64,000 nucleotides of DNA from Actinosynnema pretiosum (GCF_024171695.1 NZ_JAMTCF010000010.1:124001-188000); one strand, 5' to 3'; counted from the stretch's first letter, positions 15,837-25,395 are shown. Numbers and translations: made by a program. Notes: generated by a model from the sequence alone, not told the origin.

Positions 15837-17036
15837 ATGACGGTCACCGCGCCCGCGCAGACCACGCCCGCCCGAGGGTCCGGAGCCGCGATGACCGCGC
15901 TCGCCCTCGGCGGCTTCGGCATCGGCACCACCGAGTTCGCGACCATGGGGCTGCTCCCCCAGGTCGCCGAGACGTTCGCCATCTCCATCCCGGCCGCCGG
16001 GTACGCGATCACGCTGTACGCGCTGGGCGTGGTCGTGGGCGCCCCGCTGATCGCCGGGCTGGCCGCGCGGCTGCCGCGCAAGGGGCTGCTGATCTCGCTG
16101 ACCGTGGCGCTGGCGGTCGGCAACGGCCTGTCGGCGGTGGCGTGGGACACCGGGTCGCTGCTGGCGGCCAGGTTCATCGCCGGGCTGCCGCACGGGGCGT
16201 ACTTCGGCATCTCCGCCGTCGTCGCCGCCGCGCTCGTGCCGCCGCACCGGCGCGGCACCGCCGTGGCGCGGGTGATGGTCGGGCTGACCGTGGCGAACCT
16301 GGTGGGCGTGCCCGCCGCGACGGCCGCCGGGCAGCAGATCGGGTGGCGGTCGGCGTACCTGGCGGTGGCGGCGATCGAGGTCGTGACGGCGCTCGCGCTC
16401 GCGCGGTCGCTGCCCAGGGTCCAGGCGCCGCGCGACGCGAGCGTGGCGGCGGAGCTGCGCGCGTTCCGGCGGCTGCCGGTGTGGCTGGCGCTGGCGACCG
16501 GGATGGTCGGGTTCGGCGGGATGTTCGCGGTGTACTCGTACATCTCGCCCATCACGACCGAGGTGACCGGGCTGGCGGAGTCGGCGGTGCCGTGGGTGCT
16601 GGCGGTGTTCGGGCTCGGGATGACGATCGGGGCGACGTTCGGCGGCAGGTTCATCGACCGGTCGGTGGCGGGCAGCGTGCTCGGGTCGATGGTGGCGATG
16701 GTGGTGGTGCTGGTGCTGTTCGGGCTGCTGGCGTCGTCGCCGGTGGCGGCGATCGCGCTGGTGTTCCTGGTGGGGTTCGTGTCGCAGGTGCTGGCCTCGG
16801 CGCTTCAGGTGCGGTTGATGGACGCGTCGCCGGACGCGCCCTCGCTGGCGGCGTCGTCGAACCACTCGGCGTTGAACGTGGCCAACGGGATGGGGGCCTG
16901 GCTGGGCGGGTTGGCGATCGCGGCGGGGTGGGGGTTGGTGTCCACCGCGTGGGTGGGGGTGGCGTTGAGCGTGGCCGGGTTGTCGGTGGTCGGGGTGTCG
17001 GCGCTGGTGGAGCGGCGGGGGGCCGCTGCGGCGTAG
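15837..17036 (+). CDS. MFS exporter, DHA1/AraJ-like
   Basis: A 399-residue major facilitator of the DHA1 class: opening ALALGGFGIGTTEFATMGLLPQVAETF is the typical helix 1 of AraJ/YdhP-type exporters, followed by GYAITLYALGVVVGAPLIAGL and RFIAGLPHGAYFGISAVVAAALV. Members export sugars, purine ribosides or drugs. ATG start, 164 nt after the previous MFS gene, in its own unit followed by a GGTCCCC hairpin. Substrate cannot be derived from the sequence. Confidence 0.88.
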   Translation: MTVTAPAQTTPARGSGAAMTALALGGFGIGTTEFATMGLLPQVAETFAISIPAAGYAITLYALGVVVGAPLIAGLAARLPRKGLLISLTVALAVGNGLSAVAWDTGSLLAARFIAGLPHGAYFGISAVVAAALVPPHRRGTAVARVMVGLTVANLVGVPAATAAGQQIGWRSAYLAVAAIEVVTALALARSLPRVQAPRDASVAAELRAFRRLPVWLALATGMVGFGGMFAVYSYISPITTEVTGLAESAVPWVLAVFGLGMTIGATFGGRFIDRSVAGSVLGSMVAMVVVLVLFGLLASSPVAAIALVFLVGFVSQVLASALQVRLMDASPDAPSLAASSNHSALNVANGMGAWLGGLAIAAGWGLVSTAWVGVALSVAGLSVVGVSALVERRGAAAA

Positions 17037-17037
17037 C

Positions 17038-17056
17038 GGTCCCCGGATCGGGGACC
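17038..17056 (+). terminator. Hairpin after MFS gene
   Basis: GGTCCCC and GGGGACC pair around GGATC, 2 nt after the stop codon. No T run follows, as is common in actinomycetes. Confidence 0.5.
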
Positions 17057-17220
17057 GGCGCGCGGCGGCGCTGGCGCTGCGGGAGGCCGGGCTGTGGGCG
17101 TGCTGGTCGGTCACCGCCGACCGGGCCGGGGCGGTGGCGCTGGAGGAGCGCGTGCTCACCGCGCTGCACGCGCTCCCGCTGTGGAACCTGCGCCGCCCGC
17201 GCCAGGACGGGCCCGACTAG
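17050..17220 (+). pseudogene. C-terminal remnant of an unidentified gene
   Basis: A frame ending with TAG at 17218-17220 reads GDRRAAALALREAGLWACWS then VTADRAGAVALEERVLTALH and ALPLWNLRRPRQDGPD. Composition and helical pattern look like genuine coding sequence, but no start codon exists in this frame after the MFS gene, whose 3' end it would overlap. It may be the tail of a deleted gene. Chance coding in GC-rich DNA is the alternative. Confidence 0.35.
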
Positions 17221-17705
17221 CCCCGCCGCACCTCGCGCGCCCGCCACACGATCGCCAGCGCCGGATCGCCGTCCCGGCTCGGCTCGACCTTGCGCACCTC
17301 GAAGCCCTCGCGCTCGTAGAACGCGCCCGCGCGGCCGTTCGCCGCGAAGTGCTCCACGTGCAGCCACCTCGCGTCGTCCGGCAGGGCCTCGGTCAGCGCC
17401 GCCAGCAGCCGCACGCCCAGGCCCCGACCCCGGTGCTCCGGGCGCGCGTAGAGCTTGTACACCGCGTGGTCCTCGCCGCTGCGGCCCCGCTGGGCCACGC
17501 CGACCACGCGGTCGTCCTCGGTCGCGACGACCACCAGGCCGTCCGCGATCGCGGCGGTCAGGCGCTTCTCGTTCCACCACGCGCGGACCTGGCCCGCTGC
17601 CGCCTCGACGCCGATGAGCGGCGCGTAGTGCGGGCGGACGCAGTCCTCCGCGAAGGCGCGCAGCGCCGGGACGTCGTCGGGCACCGCTTCGCGCAGGGAC
17701 TCCAC
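17217..17705 (-). CDS. GNAT family N-acetyltransferase
   Basis: A 162-residue single-domain GNAT. The acetyl-CoA binding motif A is KLYARPEHRGRGLGVRLLAAL, and motif B is FAANGRAGAFYEREGFEVRKVE. Such enzymes acetylate amines of small molecules or proteins; substrate unknown. GTG start 17705 without a clear ribosome site. Monocistronic, facing leftward into the MFS gene end. Confidence 0.87.
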   Translation of the reverse strand: MESLREAVPDDVPALRAFAEDCVRPHYAPLIGVEAAAGQVRAWWNEKRLTAAIADGLVVVATEDDRVVGVAQRGRSGEDHAVYKLYARPEHRGRGLGVRLLAALTEALPDDARWLHVEHFAANGRAGAFYEREGFEVRKVEPSRDGDPALAIVWRAREVRRG

Positions 17706-17972
17706 CGCACCAACCCCAGGGTTATTCCGGTCCGCGCGGAAACCCGCGCCACGCGGGGACCCTACTGCCCGGCTGGCGCTCCCCCGACGTCACACCACCT
17801 CCAGCCCCCTGTCGGACGCATCCGCTGAACCCCCTACGCGACCGTCTCAAAACCATTCGCACCCGATCGGGCGCGGCCTTTGGAGCCGTTGTCTGTTGAT
17901 CCGTTCGGCCCCCGGGTACGTACTCGACCAAGAAGCGCGTCCCCTGCCACCGACCCCACTAGGAGGTCGCCC

Positions 17973-18986
17973 GTGATCTACGGAGTCGACGTATCCGCAT
18001 ACCAGCCGGGTTTCGACTTCGCCGCCGCGCGTTCCGAGGGCTTCGACTTCGCCTTCATCAAGGCCACCGAGGGCTCCACCTGGCGTTCACCGAACTACCA
18101 CGACCAGCTCGGCCGCGCCCGGTCCGCCGGGATGCTCGTCGGCGCCTACCACTACATGCGCGGCGACGACGTGGGCGGGCAGCTCGGGAACGTGCGGGCG
18201 GTGGTGGGCACCGACGTGCCGCTGCTGCTCGACATCGAGGACGGGGCCGGGTCGCTCGGGGCCATCAGGGGCTTCGTCGACCAGGCCCGCTCGGCCGGGT
18301 ACGGGTCGCCGCTGATCTACCTGCCGCAGTGGTACTGGTCGGGCCGCATGGGCTCGCCCGACCTGTCGGGGCTGCCCCCGCTGTGGCACTCGCGGTACCC
18401 GGACAACGTGGTGCGGCGCAAGGAGCAGTTCGCGCTCGGCAACGAGTACTGGCCCAGCTTCGGGGGCCTGCACACCGAGATCGCCCAGTTCACCTCGTCG
18501 CTCGCCGTCGCCAACTACCCGAACGGGCGGATCGACGGCAACGCCTACCGGGGGACCCGCCAGGAGCTCCAGGACCTACTCGAAGGGGACAACATGCCCA
18601 GTGCGCAGGAGATCGCCTCCGCGGTGGTCAACGAGATCGAGCAGCGGCGGTACGACACCGACGGCGACGGCCAGCCCGACCGGTCGTTGATCAACAACAC
18701 CATCCAGGGCATGTGGAGCGCGCAGGGCGCCGAGGCGACCGCGCGCCGGGTGGAGGTCAAGCTCGACGCGCACGCGGCCGAGCTCACCGAGGAGGAGGCC
18801 AACCTGCTGGCCTCGTTGCGCACCAACAAGGAGGGGCTGACCGCGCGGCGGCAGGCGCAGGTGCTGCGCAGCCAGCTGACGCCCGCGGTGCTGGCCGAGC
18901 TGGTGGCGCTGGCGCAGGAGCCGAGCAGGCCCGCGCCCCAGCCGCCGGTGACGCAGCCTCCGGTGGCGCAGCCGCCTGCGCGGTAG
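17973..18986 (+). CDS. GH25 lysozyme-like protein without signal peptide
   Basis: A 337-residue protein. Residues 1-200 are a glycoside hydrolase family 25 muramidase domain: VDVSAYQ with Asp6, FIKATEGS, and LLLDIEDG with the Asp87/Glu89 pair. The second part (about 210-315) is charged and helical with a DTDGDGQPD turn, and the tail is Pro/Gln-rich (PQPPVTQPPVAQPPAR). No signal peptide precedes the domain, as in phage endolysins. No holin or phage gene is adjacent, so this may be a prophage relic or a protein released by lysis or another route. GTG start with AGGAGG at 17961-17966. Confidence 0.85.
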   Translation: MIYGVDVSAYQPGFDFAAARSEGFDFAFIKATEGSTWRSPNYHDQLGRARSAGMLVGAYHYMRGDDVGGQLGNVRAVVGTDVPLLLDIEDGAGSLGAIRGFVDQARSAGYGSPLIYLPQWYWSGRMGSPDLSGLPPLWHSRYPDNVVRRKEQFALGNEYWPSFGGLHTEIAQFTSSLAVANYPNGRIDGNAYRGTRQELQDLLEGDNMPSAQEIASAVVNEIEQRRYDTDGDGQPDRSLINNTIQGMWSAQGAEATARRVEVKLDAHAAELTEEEANLLASLRTNKEGLTARRQAQVLRSQLTPAVLAELVALAQEPSRPAPQPPVTQPPVAQPPAR

Positions 18987-18992
18987 CGGTGT

Positions 18993-19029
18993 GCCGGGTG
19001 GTGGGTCGGGCGGCGGCCCACCACCCGGC
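18993..19029. terminator. Bidirectional terminator between convergent genes
   Basis: GCCGGGTGGTGGG (18993-19005) pairs perfectly with CCCACCACCCGGC (19017-19029), giving a 13-bp stem with an 11-nt loop between the lysozyme gene and the leftward ABC operon. Confidence 0.8.
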
Positions 19030-19037
19030 GCCCGCGA

Positions 19038-19596
19038 TCAGTCGCCCGCGCGTTCACGTTGAGCCCACGCGGTGGACCCCCTGGTGCGAACGTGCGTCGC
19101 GACCGCCACGGCCGCGAGCGCGAGCGCGGACGACCAGTGCGTTCCAGGGCCGGGGTAGGGGCTGACCGGGATCGCGTTGACGACACCGGGCCACAGGTTG
19201 TGCGCCGCGCCGACGGCGAAGTACAGGACCAGCGTGATGCCCGCCGCCGCACCCGCCCCGACGAGCGGGGACAACGTGAAAGCGAGCGCGGAGTAGAGCA
19301 GCGCGTTGCACGCGACCCACGTCCACGGGGTTCCCTCGGGGAGGCGCAGAGCCCCCAGCGCGACCAGCGTTTGCGGTAGCAGCACGCCGAGGGCGGCGCA
19401 GCACCCAGGTTCCCGAGCAGGCCGCGACGACCGCGCACAACTCCGGGTACGGCAGGCGGTTGGCGCGGTTGACCGGGGACAGAGCGATGCCGATCGTGCT
19501 GTCGCCCAACGCCAGGCAGGGCACGGCCAGCACCGCCAGCAGCACCAGGTAGCGGTGCAGCGCTCGGGAGCGGGCGACGAGCAGGGGGGCGCTCAC
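19038..19596 (-). pseudogene. Frameshifted membrane protein, ABC operon end
   Basis: The first part (from ATG 19596) reads MSAPLLVARSRALHRYLVLL and continues to about residue 64 (VVAACSGTWVL). The continuation is in another frame: AALGVLLPQTLVALGALRL, then LLYSALAFTLSPLVGAGAAAG and AVGAAHNLWPGVVNAIPVSP. One base change in length near 19399 would join both halves into a protein of about 180 residues with five or so helices, probably an ABC-2-type permease subunit. It overlaps the upstream permease stop by 4 nt (ATGA). The break fits the decay seen in the ATPase of the same operon. Confidence 0.7.
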
Positions 19597-20870
19597 GGTT
19601 CTCCGGGGAGGTCGGCGACACCGAGGGCGCAGGCGCCGAGGCGCTCCCCGTTGACGGTGATCCAGGCGCGCAGCTCGTCATCGGTCAGGCGCGCCAGCGG
19701 GCCATCGGACGTGGGGCCGCCCTGCAGCCAGGTCGACAGCGCGAACGCCAGGTCGACCCGATCTCCCTCACCCGCTCCGGCGGGGCAGGCGTTCAGACCC
19801 GACAGCAGCGCGGCCACCTCCTGCCCCGTGTGATCGGTGGGACTGGCGGGCTGCACCACCACCCACACCACATCCGCGTGCGCGCCAGGTGTGCCTGCCT
19901 CGGCGTCCGCGACCAGCGCGTCCCAGCGCAGCGCCTCGTCGTAGACCCGGCGCACCTCGTCGGCAGGCGCCCCGTAGGCGTCCAGCACTGCGGCAGTGGC
20001 CCGTTCCACGATCGGCAACCTGCTGCCGTGCGCGGCGTGCACGCAGTGCTCGACACCGCGCTCCACCCGGCAGACGCGGGGCGCGTCACGCTCCAGCGAG
20101 AACAACGCCGGGGTGCTGACCAGCGCAGGCCCCGCCAGGAGCACCGGGACCAGCAGCGGGGTCAGCGCGCGCAGCGGACGGCGGCCGACCCGGTGCAGGC
20201 GTGACACCGCGACGGCGGCCACGACCGAGGCCGCCGCGATGACGGTGAAGAACGCGATCCGGTACACGACGAACGGCGTGGATTCGACGCGGCCCGCGAT
20301 CGGGGACACGTGCAGCACCGGGAGCAGTGCGGAGAGCTCGTCACCGCCGGTTCCCGCGACCACCGCGGCGAACGCACAGGCGCAGGTGAGCGGCGCCCAC
20401 AGCGCGGTCCGGCCGAGCACGCCGACGAGGTGGCCGATGGCGATCGCCGCCCACAGGCCGAGCACTCCGGTGAGGACGGGGAGCGGGTGGGGCGCACCGT
20501 GCTCGGCGTCCGAGGCCGTGACGGCGACCAGCGGGATCAGACCGATCAGGTAGCCGATCGTGCAAGAGGTGCCGAGCAGACCGAGGAGGCGCAGCGCTGT
20601 GGCACGGCCCGCGCGCGGGGCCACGGGGAGGGCGAACACCCGGTCGGGGGCGGTCAGCCGACCCGCCAGGTAGGTGGCCGACGCAGCGGCGATCGGGCCC
20701 GCGAAGGCGAGTTGCTGGTGGAATTCGGCCGAGGTCCTGACCCACTCCTGGTACGGCCAGGTGAGCATGCCCCAGACGCCCATCAGGACCGCGGCGGCGA
20801 TCTCCGCGGCGGGCAGGACGAGCGGCAACGGGCCCAGGGGCCACAGCCGACGTGGGGTCGGTTCACTCAC
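19593..20870 (-). CDS. Membrane protein, ABC transporter permease-like
   Basis: A 425-residue protein with about seven helices in residues 15-250, then a soluble domain of about 170 residues (CRVERGVEHCVHAAHGSRLP and on) likely outside the membrane, with a Cys pair. It lies between an ABC ATPase gene (8-nt overlap) and another membrane protein gene (4-nt overlap), so it is read as an ABC-2-like permease of a bacteriocin-immunity or lipid-type exporter. The frame itself is intact although both neighbours are damaged. Substrate unknown. Confidence 0.7.
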   Translation of the reverse strand: MSEPTPRRLWPLGPLPLVLPAAEIAAAVLMGVWGMLTWPYQEWVRTSAEFHQQLAFAGPIAAASATYLAGRLTAPDRVFALPVAPRAGRATALRLLGLLGTSCTIGYLIGLIPLVAVTASDAEHGAPHPLPVLTGVLGLWAAIAIGHLVGVLGRTALWAPLTCACAFAAVVAGTGGDELSALLPVLHVSPIAGRVESTPFVVYRIAFFTVIAAASVVAAVAVSRLHRVGRRPLRALTPLLVPVLLAGPALVSTPALFSLERDAPRVCRVERGVEHCVHAAHGSRLPIVERATAAVLDAYGAPADEVRRVYDEALRWDALVADAEAGTPGAHADVVWVVVQPASPTDHTGQEVAALLSGLNACPAGAGEGDRVDLAFALSTWLQGGPTSDGPLARLTDDELRAWITVNGERLGACALGVADLPGEP

Positions 20871-21507
20871 CCGCTGCTCCCAGGCCGGTGATCAGCGCGT
20901 CGTAGGCGCGCTCGAAGCGGGTCCCGGCCGAGGCGGTGACCGGTTCGGCGGTCTCGTCCAGCAGCGCGGTGAGCTCGCGCTCGGTGCCGTCGAAGGCCAT
21001 GCGACCCGCCGCGAGCACCCCGGCCCGATCGCACGAGTGGCTGATGTCCTCGATGAGGTGGGTCGACAGCAGCACGGCACGGGTGGCGCCCAGCGCGGCG
21101 ACGACCTCGCGCAACCGCAGCCGCTGACCGGGGTCCAGGCCCGCAGTGGGCTCGTCCAGGACGAGCAGCCCCGGCTCGTGCGCCAGTGCGGCGGCGATCC
21201 CGACCCGTTGGCGCTGGCCTCCCGAGAGGGCCCGCACTCGCGTCTTGGACCGGTCGGCCAAGCCGACCGGGTCGAGCGCGTGGGCGGCGGCCGTGCCGCA
21301 CTCCCGGCGGGCGACGCCGTTGACCCAGGCCGCGTAGGCGACGGTGTCGAACACGCGCATCTCCCCGGCGAGCGAGAAGCGCTGTGGCACGAACCCGACC
21401 GGAGATGCCTTCCCCTCGTCACGTCCGCGCGGGCTGACGGTGCCCGAATCGGTGAGCACCGGAGTGCGTCCATGAGCGAAAGCCACGCTTTTCAGCGTGA
21501 CGAACAA
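20863..21507 (-). pseudogene. ABC transporter ATPase lacking the P-loop
   Basis: Reads VTLKSVAFAHGRTPVLTD, then jumps to SGTVSPRGRDEGKASPVGFV and on to PQRFSLAGEMRVFDTVAYAAW. The stretch that should carry Walker A (GPNGAGKST) is deleted in frame. Later motifs are intact: signature LSGGQRQRVGIAA, Walker B LLVLDEPTAGLDP, H-loop LSTHLIED. Without a P-loop it cannot bind ATP normally, so the transporter is most likely dead. A TTG at 21507 is the most plausible start; longer upstream reading is non-homologous. First gene of the leftward operon with the two membrane proteins. Confidence 0.78.
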
Positions 21508-21575
21508 CCAGCAGTCCGATTCCCGCACTAACCGACGAGGCGCTTCTGACCCCGAAGCGGGCACGCCCCACGCGC

Positions 21576-21614
21576 AGTGGCGCCGCCGAGCCGAGGCTCG
21601 ACGGCGCCACTTTT
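21576..21614. terminator. Strong hairpin between subtilase and ABC operon
   Basis: AGTGGCGCCG-C-CGAGCC pairs with GGCTCG-A-CGGCGCCACT, and TTTT follows on the plus strand. It ends 56 nt past the subtilase stop on the minus strand and would insulate the two leftward units. Confidence 0.72.
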
Positions 21615-21669
21615 CCGCATCCGCCAGGATCACCCGGAGCGGATCACGCTGTTGTGCGGCAGCGCGGGC

Positions 21670-22851
21670 TCACAGCCCTGCGGTGTTCAGCAGGCGGTTG
21701 GCCGTGCCGCCGGTCGCCCCGTTCGTGATCTTGTTCGGGGTTGCCTTGCTGTTCAGCCAGTCGTGCACCGTCGCCGACGGCGCCTCGCCGTAGGTCGCCT
21801 TGTACAGCGCCGCCACGCCCGCCACGTGCGGGGTCGCCATGGAGGTGCCGCTCATCAGGCCGTTGCCTCCGGTGTTGAGCGTGGAGCGGATCGAGGTGCC
21901 CGGCGCGTACAGGTCGACGCAGGCGCCCGTGCTGGAGAAGGTGGAGCGGGCGTCCGCGCTGTCCGAGGACGCGACGACCGTGGCCGTCTCGACCTTGCGG
22001 GGCAGGCGGTCGCAGGAGTTGCCGGAGGTGTTGCCCGCCGAGGTCGCCAGGAACACCCCGGAGGAGATCATGCTGCGGATCGCGGTCTCCAGCGCGGCGG
22101 AGGCGGTGAAGTTCCAGGAGGTGTTGGCCACCGCCGGGCGCTGGGCGTTCGCGGTGACCCAGTTGATGGCGTTGACCGCCGCCGTGGTGGTGGCGCCGCC
22201 GGAGCAGTTCATCATCTTCACCCCGTGCAGCCGCACCCCCTTGGCCACGCCGTAGGTCGCCGAGCCGATGGTGCCCGCCACGTGCGTGCCGTGGCCGTAG
22301 CAGTCGGTGTTGTTGGTGTCGATGGCGTTGTAGTCGAAGCTCGCCCTGGTGCCGAAGTCGGCGTGCGTGGGGGTGATGCCGGTGTCGATGACGTAGGCGT
22401 GCACGCCCGCGCCGGTGGAGTTGTAGGTGTAGCTGTTGGACAGCGGCAGGCTGACCTGGTCGATCCGGTCGATGCCGTACGAGGGCGGGTTGGCCTGGGT
22501 GGCGTCGAGCAGGTCGGTGACCATCACGTCCTGCTCGACCAGGGCGACGGCCGGGTTGCGGCGCACCTCGGCGAGCTGGTCGGGGCTCAGGGTGGCGGAG
22601 AAGCCCCTGACCGCCTCGTTCCACACGTGCTTCGGCGTGATCCCCTCGGTCGCCGACAGGGCGCGGGCCTCGGGGGCGCCGTCCTTGAGCAGGACGACGT
22701 AGGAGTCCTTGACGGGCTGGACGGCGCCGCCGGTCTTCGGGGAGACCAGGGCGGCCAGCTGGGGTGCGGCGGTCGCGACACCGGTGGTCGCGGTGGCGGC
22801 GACGACGGCGGTGGCGGCGAGGACGGCCAAGGAGGTTCTGGCAGGGCGCAC
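21670..22851 (-). CDS. Secreted subtilisin-like serine protease
   Basis: A 393-residue preproenzyme: signal peptide about 1-29 (ending ATAAP), inhibitor I9-type propeptide about 49-112 (DSYVVLLKDG...VEQDVMV), then the S8 catalytic domain with Asp156 (VIDTGI), His187 (GHGTHVAGT), oxyanion Asn273 and Ser337 (GTSMATPHVAG). The order and size match proteinase-K/aqualysin-type actinobacterial proteases without a C-terminal extension. Extracellular protein degradation is the expected role. ATG start; a 110-nt spacer separates it from the upstream hydrolase gene on the same strand. Confidence 0.95.
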   Translation of the reverse strand: MRPARTSLAVLAATAVVAATATTGVATAAPQLAALVSPKTGGAVQPVKDSYVVLLKDGAPEARALSATEGITPKHVWNEAVRGFSATLSPDQLAEVRRNPAVALVEQDVMVTDLLDATQANPPSYGIDRIDQVSLPLSNSYTYNSTGAGVHAYVIDTGITPTHADFGTRASFDYNAIDTNNTDCYGHGTHVAGTIGSATYGVAKGVRLHGVKMMNCSGGATTTAAVNAINWVTANAQRPAVANTSWNFTASAALETAIRSMISSGVFLATSAGNTSGNSCDRLPRKVETATVVASSDSADARSTFSSTGACVDLYAPGTSIRSTLNTGGNGLMSGTSMATPHVAGVAALYKATYGEAPSATVHDWLNSKATPNKITNGATGGTANRLLNTAGL

Positions 22852-22960
22852 GTTCGCTCCTTCTGCTGAACCGCGACCGGGCGATCCGAGCAGGGACGCG
22901 GATCAGACATTTCACCCGGTCGTGGTGCAACCCTGAGCCTGGAGAGCCGGTTGACCTTGG

Positions 22961-23872
22961 TCAATACTCGTCAACCACCTGGCCCACGTCATTGGTAGGT
23001 GGGTTGCGGAACGTGTTTCCCGGCGGGGCGGGAGCAGGCCGGAAGAGCGCGGAGTCGAACACCTCGTCGAGTGCGGAAGCGAATGCGGCGGGATGCGTGA
23101 GCGGACCGTGGTGGCCCATTCCGGAAATGGTTCGGGTGGCACCGCTGCGCAGTTCCGAAGCCGCCGACGCGAGCGATTCGGCGGACACCACCGGCGAGTT
23201 CTCCCCGCGCAGGAGCACGACCGGGCAGCGGACGCGCCCGAGGGCCTCCCGCCAACCGCAGGATGCCGCAGTCCGGTACACCCGCGCCTCGTCCTGTGGC
23301 GCACAGCACAAGCGGACACCGCCGCCGGGGTCGGGGGTGAGACCGGAGTCGACGTAGTCGGCGAGCACCTCCGGGTGCAACTCCGACAGGGGCGGGCGGG
23401 ACGAGTAGCGGGCGAGCGCGGCGGCCTTCGACGGGAACACCGCGCGGCGCCGGTCGGCGGAGCGCGCGAACGCGTCGTCGACGGGTCCGGCGGGGTCGGC
23501 CAGGATCGGTTCGTGGCAGACGAGCAGGTCGAACGTGCCGGGCGCGGCGGCCTCGGCCAGCAGCAGGGCGGTGCCGCCCAGCGAGTGGCCGACCCCGATC
23601 AGCGGGCCGGGACCGAGCGGGGCGGCGGACGCGAGGACGTCGTCCGCGAAGACCGACCAGTCGGCGCCGGGCGGCAGCGGGGGCGCGCCGCCGTGGCCGC
23701 GCAGGTCCGGCGCGAACACCCGCAGGGGCTTTCGCACGCGCCTCGCGCACGCCCGCAACACCAGACCGGTGAACCCCGCCGCGTGGCAGAACAACGCGGT
23801 CCGAACGGGCCCGGAGAACTCCCGCGCGGAGGTGGGTTCACGCGGTCCGGGCGCTGTTCCGAGATCGGTCAT
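22961..23872 (-). CDS. Alpha/beta hydrolase
   Basis: A roughly 303-residue alpha/beta-fold hydrolase: oxyanion block LFCHAAGFTG, nucleophile elbow GVGHSLGG (Ser near residue 97), DLRGHGGA, a cap region, an acid in LLRGENSPVVS and a His in ISGMGHHGPL. Substrate unknown; the family includes esterases, haloperoxidase-like and lactonase enzymes. Two ATG codons lie 6 nt apart; GGGAGA spacing favours the second (23872). Divergent from the glycosyltransferase locus. Confidence 0.85.
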   Translation of the reverse strand: MTDLGTAPGPREPTSAREFSGPVRTALFCHAAGFTGLVLRACARRVRKPLRVFAPDLRGHGGAPPLPPGADWSVFADDVLASAAPLGPGPLIGVGHSLGGTALLLAEAAAPGTFDLLVCHEPILADPAGPVDDAFARSADRRRAVFPSKAAALARYSSRPPLSELHPEVLADYVDSGLTPDPGGGVRLCCAPQDEARVYRTAASCGWREALGRVRCPVVLLRGENSPVVSAESLASAASELRSGATRTISGMGHHGPLTHPAAFASALDEVFDSALFRPAPAPPGNTFRNPPTNDVGQVVDEY

Positions 23873-24085
23873 CCGCATTCTCCCGTGGTCTGCCGATTGG
23901 TGGATGGTGCGCCTGTTGCGCCCGCTCTAAGCTCGACCGCGAACAGCGCTGTCCGCTCCGCCGGCGGAACTCCCCGCTTTTCCCCTTTCGCGCACCGGAT
24001 GGCGCACCGCTGACAGTTCCGGAGCACCACCCGCGTCGGGTTCCCCCCTTGTACCCCGAGCGGTCGAAATCGGGAAGGGCGAACT

Positions 24086-25395
24086 GTGGAACCCAGTTCG
24101 GTTTCTGGTGTGGTCTCGATCGTCGTGCTGGTCCGGGACCGGGTGGAGCACACCCGCCGGTTGGTCGCCTCGCTGGCGCGCGCCACCGGCGAGTGGGAGC
24201 TGGTCGTGGTGGACAACGGGTCGACCGACGGCACCGCCGGGCTGCTCGCCGGGCTCGGCGAGGCGCTGGGGCGGCCGGTGGTCGTGCTGTCCTTCCCGGA
24301 CGACCGGGGCGGCGCCGAGCGGCGCAACGCCGGGGCCGCCGCCGCGCGCGGGGAGTTCCTGCTGTTCCTGGACAACGACGTGCTGGTGGACGACGCCGGG
24401 CTGGTCGAGGTGCTGGCGGCGGAGCTGGCGGGCGAGCCGGGGCTGTCGGCGGTGTCGCCGCTGCTGTGCTACCCCGGCGAGCTGTCGCTGGTGCAGTGCG
24501 CGGGCGGCGGGTCGACGCCGAACGGGCTGATCGGGCTGGTGGGGCGCGGGCAGCCGGTGTCCGCGCGGCACCGGGAGCGGCGGGAGCAGACGTGGGCGCC
24601 GACGGCGGCGCTGATGGTGCGGCGGTCGGCGTTCCGGGCGGTGGGCGGGTTCGACGAGGCGTTCGACCCGGTGCCGCTGTGCGAGGACGTGGACCTGTGC
24701 CTGCGGTTGCGGGCCGCCGGTGGGGGCGTGCGGTTCGTCGGGGCGGTGGTGGCGCGGCACTTCGAGGGGACCACGTTCAACCACGTCGGGCACGACAAGC
24801 TGGCGGTGTGGAAGCGGCACACGCGGGTGCTGCGGGCGCGGTGGGCGCGGGAGTTCGCCGAGGGGCCCCGGCACGGGCCCGCGGAGCTGGCGTGGGTGCC
24901 GGTGCGCAAGGACTACCGGGACCTGGACGCGCCGAGGGCCTGGGTGGACGGGGGCGGGGTGGCGGACGCGCGGGGGGTGGGTGGCTCCGGCGCGGCGGCG
25001 GGCGGCGACGGCGACAGCGACAGCGACGTGGTGAGCGGTCCGCTGACCGGTGGTGCGGGTGGTGCGGGCGCGGCGGCGGGCGGCGGTGGCGGCGCGGACA
25101 CGGGCACGGTGGCGGACAGGGGCGCGGCGGCGGGCCTCGGTAGCGGCTCGGACACGGGCCGGGATGGCGGCGCGGACACGGGCGCGGGGGTGGACACGGG
25201 CGCGGTGGTGGGCCTCGGTGGCGGCTCGGCGGACCGGGACGGCGGCACGACGGCGGGCCTCGGTAGCGGCTCGGACACGGGCCGGGATGGCGGCGCGGAC
25301 ACGGGCGCGGCGGTGGACACGGGCGCGGTGGCGGGCCTCGGTGGCGGCTCGGCGGACCGGGACGGCGGCACGAGGGCGGGCCTCGGTGGCGGCGC
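24086..25395 (+). CDS. GT2 family glycosyltransferase with repeat tail
   Basis: Residues 1-230 are a GT-A family 2 glycosyltransferase: VSIVVLVRDRVEHTRRLVASL, VVVDNGSTDGT, the FLLFLDNDVLVDD metal-site region, and VGGFDEAFDP followed by CEDVDLCLRLRAAG (catalytic ED region). It would transfer a sugar from a nucleotide donor to an unknown acceptor. After about residue 290 the protein becomes a Gly/Ala/Asp/Thr repeat (DTGRDGGADTGAAVDTGAVA). In the third repeat copy a 5-nt deletion changes frame; the frame stays open afterwards but turns into Arg/Gly nonsense. The end given is where sense is lost. A downstream oxidoreductase-like domain lies in the shifted frame, so the ancestral product may have been a fusion. 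GTG start with GGGAAGGG ahead. Confidence 0.75.
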
